From Adiantum capillus-veneris (lineage: Eukaryota; Streptophyta; Polypodiopsida; Polypodiales; Pteridaceae), in NCBI GenBank assembly GCA_014529385.2, contig CM043960.1, positions 77,711,910-77,775,909 on the forward strand: a stretch of DNA of 64,000 nucleotides. The letters are read 5' to 3'. Both the position numbers and the translations under genes were made by a program. This document shows positions 57,655 to 64,000 of this stretch, one piece after another (the stretch's first letter is position 1; the number at the start of each line of letters is the position of its first letter). Below the pieces are notes generated by a model. The model saw nothing but the letters and a program-made list of their open reading frames with translations, was not told the origin of the DNA and ran no database searches.

Positions 57655-57870
57655 GTGAATCAATGTTTCGTTGATGATCTCTCGGTAAGTCATTAGCCTA
57701 GGCTAACAACCGTAAGCCGGACCGTCAACGTCAAGGCGAGATCACATTGGTCCGGTCCCCGTTAGCCCAGTTGAAGGATGAGGTGCATCCACTCAGATAG
57801 CAAGGGGAGGTCGGATGACTGCGGCCACGTCAATCCGCCGCTAGCAATTGTCTAGCTTATGCTACTAACT
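57655..57870. repeat. Dispersed repeat, copy 1 (mitochondrial-type)
   Basis: It contains GTCATTAGCCTAGGCTAACA, CAACGTCAAGGCGAGATCA and GAGGTCGGATGACTGC. Similar copies lie at 59345-59535 and, shortened, at 59783-59920. It is followed by GAAACCCTCACTGGTTTC (57871 onwards), also seen at about 59925. Confidence 0.85.
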
Positions 57871-58134
57871 GAAACCCTCACTGGTTTCATCGGGCCTTGG
57901 AAAGCTTTCTTAGCATAATTACGTAAAATAAGGCTAAAGGTCAATCTTTGTCGTTGATGATCTCTTGGTTGGTTACCGGCTCTCGCCAATAACCGTGAGC
58001 GGAACGGCCATCGGCAAGGCGGATCATCCTACGTCCCGGGATTGGGGCCTGAGGGGGAACCCCAATAATCTCAGATCGACAGAGCAGTGCCCAACTGAAT
58101 GATAGATACTCCGATCCAGTTTCGCTCACGACTT

Positions 58135-58194
58135 CCCCGGACTTGAACCGGTGCCGTTTCACATGGGAATGCTCTATCCAAAGGTAGCAGCTAC
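58135..58194 (-). repeat. tRNA-like sequence, inverted partner of 56885-56948
   Basis: On the minus strand it has GTAGCTGCTACCTTTGG, GATAGAGC and an ACCGGTTCAAGTCCGGG arm that pairs well as a T-arm. The anticodon arm is unclear. This copy looks less decayed than the one at 56885. Confidence 0.5.
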
Positions 58195-58588
58195 ATAAGC
58201 GTTTATTATACGATAATTTGTAAGGTGGAATGATCCAAGTAAGCCAGGTAGCGATAGTGGCTGATTTGCAGGACAGAAACGTGGTGCGCAGGTTGCTTAG
58301 CACTTGCTGCGCAAAGCCACGCTTTTTCAATCGTTTGATTATTACATGAGAATCCTTGTCGCAGCGTGTGCACGGCGACAACGCCATCCTTTACCACGCA
58401 AACCACCAAACTAAGAGGCCAGGTCACCGATAGCGAGCTGTGTGCTCGTTGAAGGACGGCAATAACACTAATCCAGGACTGGAGCGAGTTGCTCCAGGCA
58501 CTGAGTTCAGCCACTATACTACCTACAACGCGTCGATAAGGAGAAGCGTTAGACGCACAGCAACGTAGGGCCTGCTGACAACATGTAG

Positions 58589-58661
58589 TGCGGGGGCAGG
58601 GTTCGAACCCGCAGTCTTCAGGTCATGAGCCTGACGAGTTGGCCATTTACTCCACCCCGCA
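58589..58661 (-). tRNA. trnfM: tRNA-fMet (CAT), mitochondrial type
   Basis: On the minus strand: acceptor GCGGGGT, D-arm region, anticodon arm GTCAGGCTCATGACCTGA with CAT anticodon, T-arm GCGGGTTCGAACCCTGC and acceptor CCCCCGC. It closely follows plant mitochondrial initiator tRNA, including the mismatch at the acceptor-stem base. It appears intact. Confidence 0.88.
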
Positions 58662-59344
58662 ATTGATCTCTCTCGGCTAATTTCCTTTGCATAATTGAGT
58701 CTTTCGCATCGCTGTAAAGGCGTGTTGTTGATTATTTCGTTACTTGGTTAGTAGCGTGCTTTAGCTAGCTCATGCCATTTTACCGGTCCAGTTTTCATCA
58801 TCGCGTGCTTTCTTCTCCGAGCCAAGGAACAGACGCGAGGCTCTTTGAAGAAAGCTTAATAGGAAATACGTGCGTGAAGAACGGACAGAATTACGCTTCA
58901 ATCAGTGCACGATAACAAAGAAGAAAAGTTGATTGGACCTCTAGTAGCCCGGCCATTCCACTAAACTTTCTTGTATTGCAACTTTCTTACCGTCAAAGAA
59001 CTAAATATGTTTCCAATACCTATACCTACTGTTGCGATGATTTCTTTTGCATTATTTAATTGAATGTTTTTCGTTGATTCCCTTGCCTTGGTGTTCGCCT
59101 AGCTAGGGTAGTATCCTGCATTTATGGCAGTTCCTAATGGCGTGGCGCCAAACCTGTCGTTGTTAATTAACTTGCTATGTAGCGTTACCTGTCGTTGCTG
59201 ATCAACGCAGTGTAGTAGCATTACCTTAACGTGTTGATTCACACCTAAGGTTTGGAAATAATGTTGCCTGCTCTTTTTCTTTTGCCGCCAAAGTAACCAA
59301 ACAATTGCCTAGCTTTTGCTACCCGGCCGATATTCATGGCAATG
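58662..59344. other. Non-coding mitochondrial-type spacer
   Basis: No gene, tRNA or rRNA recognised. A short internal repeat (CCTGTCGTTG near 59153 and 59189, followed by TAATTAAC or TGATCAAC) is visible. Confidence 0.5.
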
Positions 59345-59535
59345 TGAATCAATGTTTCGGATCTCTTGGTAAGTCATTAGCCTAGGCTAACAACCGTAAG
59401 CTGGACCGCCAACGTCAAGGCGAGATCAGATTGGTCCAGTCCCCATTTTGTCTTCCACCATTCGATGGAAGCGGATAGCAAGGGGAGGTCGGATGACTGC
59501 AGCCACGTCAATCCGCCGCTAGTAATTGTTTAGAA
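59345..59535. repeat. Dispersed repeat, copy 2 (mitochondrial-type)
   Basis: It matches 57655-57870 with substitutions and one replaced segment around 59447-59470. Confidence 0.85.
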
Positions 59536-59587
59536 TGACTGCAGCCACGTCATTCTTCAATTGTCTAGCTTTTGCTATCGCTTTAGG

Positions 59588-59703
59588 GTCCGGGCTGTCA
59601 ACCACATCTCCCGAAAACTATCAGTACATATGGCCGAAAACGCTTTTCACATATCGAGGTCGGAATGGGATCGGGTGTTCCGCGCTTACTATAATGCCCG
59701 GAC
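59588..59703 (-). rRNA. rrn5: Mitochondrial-type 5S rRNA, copy 2
   Basis: The same conserved blocks as copy 1 are present (ACCCGATCCCATTCCGA, CTCGATATGTGAAAAGCG, GCCATATGTACTGA, CTCGGGAGATGTGGTTGACA). By eye it differs from copy 1 at several positions, mainly near the ACTGAG/ACTGAT region and close to the 5' end. CCATTCCGA here matches the common plant form. Confidence 0.87.
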
Positions 59704-59782
59704 AGAACAAACAATCTTGAGTAATGAACAGGGGCAGGAAGGCCGCCCCTGTGACTTGCTAGTTGGAGGGCAGGGCTGAAAC

Positions 59783-59952
59783 CGCGGAACCGCCAACGTC
59801 AAGGCGAGATTACATTGGTCCAGTCCCCGCCCAGTGGAAGCATCCACTCAGATAGCATGGAGAGGTCGGATGACTGCGGCCACGTCAATCCGCCGCTAGC
59901 AATTGTCTAGCTTATGCTACTAACTGAAACCCTCACCGGTTTCATCGGGCCA
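59783..59952. repeat. Dispersed repeat, copy 3, shortened
   Basis: CAACGTCAAGGCGAGATTAC, GAGGTCGGATGACTGCGG and GAAACCCTCACCGGTTTC link it to copy 1. The repeats alternate with the two 5S copies. Confidence 0.8.
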
Positions 59953-60600
59953 TGAAACAATGCAAAAAAGTTCTTTTGTTTCCTTTCCTCAACAACGAAC
60001 GAGTAAGGAAAACTATCATTTCTCTTATTTCAAGCATTAACCGCATCATCTTCATAGGAATAACCGGGATTGTCGTTGAGATTTTTTTAACATCACTTAC
60101 GTAATCGTTATCATTATTTACGCATTTGCCTGTTAGAAATGATTTTTCACTTGCCCCATCATATTTCACTTCCTGTCTACCATCGTTATTGGCCTTAACG
60201 CCATCATTATGAACCTCGTAACCATTGTTTGTGGCCTTGACACCATCGTTGTTGACAACGTACCTTGTTAGGATATCGTATAGAAAAGATGCTAGCGAAC
60301 TTTTCGTGGTTGGTCTTTTGTTTAGTTTTTTTTCTTTTAGCTCTCGATACGCCGGTGCATATGGCCAGAGAACCAAAGGTTCGAGAGGGATTCGGCCGGG
60401 GTGAGAACCGGCGTGTTAGCATTAACAATCATGCTCTCATCTTTTAAATCGGTCGTTACGGGGTCAGTGAGCTAGCTTGTAGCGTAGAGAAAAGAAAAGA
60501 AAAGAGGGACAAGGTGTTTTTTCAAAACAACTTTATCTTTTGTTGAGGGCAAAAAAGGGCACTCAACCGCAAGCAACAAAGGGGGAGAAGCTTTCATGAC
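59953..60600. other. Non-coding stretch with small internal repeats
   Basis: Imperfect units around CCATCGTTATTGGCCTTAACG recur at 60181-60260. The open minus-strand frame here is driven by those repeats and shows no family. Confidence 0.5.
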
Positions 60601-60734
60601 TTCCCACGGTGTGGCCATTACTTCCAGAAACAGCTGGTTTCACCGTTATGAGCCAGTTATTGAAAAAGCGTTCGCACGCTTGTGGGGCGAAAGGCCAAAG
60701 GAGGACTCCTTTTCTTGCCTATAGGTTCTTATGG

Positions 60735-61425
60735 TCCAAAGGACTTCAACAAAGGCACTTTTTGGAGTCGTAGCTCTTTGATTCACCCCTAGCCACAAGT
60801 CATCCCCGTATTTTGCCACATACGTGAGTTCGGTCCTCTAAGGCCTCTGTGGAGAGCTCGATTCAACCTGCTCGTGGCTAGATCAATCGGTTTCGGGTCA
60901 AATAGAAACAACGCCGAAGATTCAACCTCATTACGCCTACACCTAATGGCTTAAGCCGCTGTTCCCATTTACTTGCTGACCCATTATGCAAAAGGTACGC
61001 CGTTAAAGTGGAAAGTGCGCCAAGCAAGAGCCGACAACGCGAAGCTTCGCTCAAGGGTTCGCTCAAGGCAAACATTAGTGGCTTTGCCTGGCTACAGCGC
61101 TTTCTTAGCTTCGCGTATGCGTTCCATTAAACATTAGTGGCTTTGCTTTTGTTTTCAACGCTTTGCTCTTCCGACTGATAGTTTGCATCGGATTTCAGGT
61201 TTTCTATTGCACTCCCGGCATACGGCGGGGTCTTTTCACCTTTCCCTCACGGTACTTGTGGTACGCTATTGGTCATTGAGGAATACTTAGGCCGCGAGGG
61301 TGGTCCCCCTTAGTCACTACAAAGCGATCATTATTCAAACACGGTATTCGTGTTTTGCAATAGGAATCAAACTTGTTAGGAAAGATTTACGGGGCTATCA
61401 CCTTCTTTGGCCAGATCTTCCAACC
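60735..61425 (-). rRNA. rrnL: Mitochondrial-type large-subunit rRNA, 5' part
   Basis: Read on the minus strand, domain I-II landmarks appear in the right order: GTGATAGCCCCGTAAATC (about 61395), AGTACCGTGAGGGAAAGGTG (about 61250), GAAATCCGATGCAAACTATC (about 61185), GGCGTACCTTTTGCATAATG (about 60990), GACCCGAAACCGATTGATCT (about 60890), GAGGACCGAACTCACGTATG (about 60835) and GGGGATGACTTGTGGCTAGG (about 60800). The rest of the rRNA is not found in the window, so this is partial. Between 61010 and 61180 there is an expansion of over 100 bases with a repeated ACATTAGTGGCTTTGC unit where the rRNA normally has a short variable loop. Confidence 0.85.
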
Positions 61426-61445
61426 TTTTCATAATTCCTTGAGGA

Positions 61446-61483
61446 AGGGGCGAAGACACCGGGTGTCTTCGCCTTCCCCCTAC
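61446..61483. repeat. Near-perfect hairpin in mitochondrial-type DNA
   Basis: GAAGGGGCGAAGACACC is followed directly by GGGTGTCTTCGCCTTCCCC, which pairs with it over about 17 bp. Such foldbacks are common as small mobile inverted repeats or RNA-stabilising ends in plant organelle genomes. Confidence 0.75.
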
Positions 61484-61806
61484 TACAAGTTCTCCCCTGC
61501 ACAGGGCCAGGGAAAGCGGAGGTCCCTTTCTCGGGGCCCCTTCCCCTTTCTTTGCCTAATCCGCTTTCGCTCGCTGCTACTAACGAAGTCTCAGTTGATT
61601 TCCTTTCCTTTAGCTACAATGATGTTTCAGTTCGCTAAGTCTCTCAAGTCCGAGGCAGAGCCGCAGCACACGGCATGCCCGGCAAGCTTGGATACGGTTT
61701 CCCGATTGGAAACCCATGGATCACAGACGGTATCTCCCCATGGCCTTTCGCCTTTGGAAGCGTCCTTTTTTCTCAATGCCCAGGCATCCATCCAATGCAT
61801 TCTTTT

Positions 61807-61899
61807 CGATGCTGTAGGAATTGAACCTACCGAACACCGTACAAAATCTTAATGAGTGTTAGATTTACAATCGCGCAACACTCAACCTGTGGCTGCGTC
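61807..61899 (-). tRNA. tRNA-Tyr-like (GTA), long variable arm
   Basis: On the minus strand a GATTGTAAATC anticodon region gives GTA, followed by a long variable region and a clean T-arm GTAGGTTCAATTCCTAC. The 5' acceptor strand pairs poorly with the 3' one by eye, so it may be edited, degenerate or mis-bounded. Class II tRNA-Tyr in plant organelles has this general layout. Confidence 0.5.
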
Positions 61900-62828
61900 T
61901 TTATTGTATTGGTGAACTGAAAATTGGAGACTCAATTGGCTCAGGATTCATTTTTGTCTTAAATCTAAGAGCCGCAAGCAGCCCTAGATGCATGCTAGGT
62001 AGCCTTAATCCTGATTCCGAGGACAGCAAGGGCCAAAGTAGTCAAATCTTCTACTTATGGTTTGATAGACCAAGATCCAGCCATTTCAACGAATGCGCAA
62101 GGAAACCGAACCGCTGCGCTAATCCCAAGTCGAACTGCTGTAAGCAAGAGGCAAAACAGCAGTTGCCTTGCTTATTTTTAATTGTTAGTATAGTCTATAA
62201 AGACTAAGAAGCATGTCTTAACTCAGTACAGATACAGAATCGCCCTACGCGGGGCAAGGGATAATAAATTGTTATGCAAAAACCTTACCTCACATCAAGA
62301 AACAAGCTTCAATCTAAGCTTCAAAAGAGAAAGGCAGACAGGCCATCTAATCTCCTAAAGATCTGCGCCTCCCACGAACCAATGGATGCAAACAAATGGC
62401 GCGTCCTTCTATTAAGATGGGCTGAAACAAAAGCCTGTATACTCAACCTATGCGAAGTAGGTACAATATGGGATGATTTTGCATAACTTCGAACTTTCCA
62501 TACCATATGATGGGGTCTCTCTTTCGTATTATGCTCTTAGCATCTCTACAATTACGAGCTATTACAGTGTCATTCAATCAAGTTACGAATGGCGAAAGGC
62601 TTAGTTTAATTGACATTTATCAATCCACATTTATGTAATAAAAGAAATGAACCTACGACAATAACGAAACGACCGTTGCAATCGACCCTTTCAATTCAAA
62701 ATCATCTGTCCCTTCTTGCTTGCCCTAAGAAAATGACTTATAGAGCCTGGCCTGTTATTAATATCTCTCATAACGCGTATACCACTATCAATAAAAGCAT
62801 CTATAGCTTCTTAAATAACGATTCCAAC
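61900..62828. other. Non-coding stretch of uncertain origin
   Basis: No gene is recognised on either strand; short frames near 62274-62506 have no family I can name. Confidence 0.45.
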
Positions 62829-63022
62829 ATTAATAACTTTTGATTCCCTTGTTTCCATGCCATGTAGAGGTCATTACTTTTACGTGTACATTTTCCTACC
62901 CCACCAGATATAGATACACCTTTATGCCATGAGCTTTCGCAATATTATTGATCGATTCCATGATAAGAACCGTCTTCTTAACTCCAAATAAACCAATTTT
63001 TCTACCTTGACGATATGGCGAG
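62829..63022 (-). pseudogene. atpB: Degenerate plastid-type atpB fragment
   Basis: On the minus strand the sequence follows ATP synthase beta around the nucleotide-binding loop: [11 protein letters not shown], then [17 protein letters not shown], then a shifted part matching the V-G-E-R-T-R-E-G-N-D-L-Y-M-E-M region (NDLYM readable by frame change), ending in a G-V-I-N-like stretch. The glycine-rich P-loop (G-G-A-G-V-G-K-T) has lost bases and reads G-V-K-K-T, and a stop follows. NNIAKAHG and the Y-M spelling favour plastid atpB over the nuclear mitochondrial gene. Surrounding DNA is not atpB, so this is a stray transferred piece. Confidence 0.72.
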
Positions 63023-64000
63023 TTAACGACTAATTGACACTCCCAAGGAGCCAACTGGTTACTTCACGAACGTAGGGCTAGCAAAATTAATTCAACTAAT
63101 TCATTACTTTATTCGCACTAATGCCACTTTTGCTTTCACTATTACTAGATCCACTATTGTTGTTATCTACGTCTTTTACTTTACTTATTAGTAAATATTG
63201 TTAATGGAAGCAAGCTACATGCTCTACTTGGAGGGCAAAGGTAGTCATGCTTCCTTTCCATCGATATCATCAACTCTGACTTTTAAAACAAACCTAGCTA
63301 ATATAATGCTAACAGGGAAAACTTTGAACCCTAATAGAAGAAAAGAGCCAATACTCGAATGTTCATAGCGTGCCACGCCACCCCTATTTATGATCGACAT
63401 AGCCACGCGTTCATGCTAATTCTAGTATCGGCGTCCCATGCCACTTGGTTTTTTTCTTTATCCTAGTATCGTTTGCATTAGTAGTCCCAAAGCAAGCAAG
63501 TAAAAGCAGTCTTTGTTACTACATTCTAGTGACCCTATCACATATAGAGTTAATTGATAGGTGTAGATTGTCAATAGAGACAATAATTAAACGCTTAAGC
63601 ACTACCTTTATTTATAAAAGTATAGTGATAAGTAAAGAAAACTATACGTCGTCGTCATCTGTCTCTAGCAGTTTTCACTATCATATAGGTGTATGAAACG
63701 AAAGTTCTAGCAAGTATACCGCTGTTTCAATTCTAATTACGCTATTTGTTCCTTGAATTCGAAAGTCATCAAGTAAGCTAGCTTTCAGGTTGGCGATAAA
63801 AAGGATTAAAAAAAGGTTTAACACGCACAGTTTAAGTTTACCTTAAGTTTGCGTCAGGGTGCAAGCAAGCAAGCAAGCAAGAATTGGCTGTTTACCATAC
63901 CATTATGAGGGCAGGGCATTTTTAATAAATCATCCCTATCCCCGTTGTTTGCCCCCGTTCATTGAAGTTAGCAAAGTCATGCAAATAGATGGCAGACTGG
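63023..64000. other. AT-rich stretch, no gene seen
   Basis: Nothing recognisable apart from a short (AAGC)n run at about 63861-63881. Origin, nuclear or organellar, is unclear. Confidence 0.5.

Noticed and set aside
59942-60376. A 144-codon minus-strand frame as a mitochondrial gene
   Set aside because: It is driven by small internal repeats and matches no plant mitochondrial protein I know.
62274-62506. Short overlapping frames on both strands as an organelle gene
   Set aside because: No similarity to any plant organelle protein that I can recognise.

Overview
This is eukaryotic plant DNA, most likely nuclear DNA of a fern or other early-diverging vascular plant. The evidence is a long intronless PPR gene of very similar 102-residue units, plant Ty3/gypsy elements primed by tRNA-Asp, a CACTA transposon with the tnp2 transposase, many (GA)n arrays, and a block of plant-mitochondrial-type DNA at the right end. 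The species call is inference. Almost everything is mobile DNA; the only intact cellular gene I can support is the PPR gene.

Layout. Element H is a large Ty3/gypsy element on the + strand, entering the window inside its protease (1-90). It is split by the insertion of G1 (91-8934, minus strand) and resumes at 8940: protease end, RT, RNase H, a doubled integrase zinc region, integrase, a second protease-like domain and a W-x-P-K tail (to 14613). A 2.8-kb spacer with five copies of a 24-bp palindrome follows, then a separate 1085-codon ORF (17430-20687), a polypurine tract and the 3' LTR (from 20737). At 21.7-22.6 kb there are GA/TA microsatellites. A decayed CACTA transposon follows (about 22.6-27.2 kb). 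From 27.2 to 29.7 kb there is only non-coding DNA with a tandem duplication and a foldback. The PPR gene is on the minus strand (29721-32906). From 33.8 to 43.4 kb there is a graveyard of gypsy fragments, including a LINE-like insertion with a 13-bp target duplication. From 43.8 to 47.35 kb lies a decayed minus-strand gypsy pol (element D). G2, a second copy of the G family, occupies 47571-56511 on the + strand. Its 3' LTR is cut off at 56511, where unrelated DNA begins. From about 57 kb this is mitochondrial-type DNA: two 5S rRNA copies, tRNA-fMet, part of the large-subunit rRNA and a possible tRNA-Tyr, followed by a degenerate plastid-type atpB piece.

How it fits together. G1 and G2 belong to one non-autonomous LTR family. 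It encodes Gag, four zinc knuckles, a protease and a W-V-P-K tail, but no RT or integrase. Such elements must borrow RT and integrase from an autonomous partner. H and D are candidates because their proteases or tails resemble G's, and H shares the W-x-P-K tail. H and D also share an unusual protease-like domain downstream of integrase. H has in addition a duplicated zinc-binding region, a palindrome array and a large extra ORF. I consider this architecture, plus the G satellite family, the most interesting system here.
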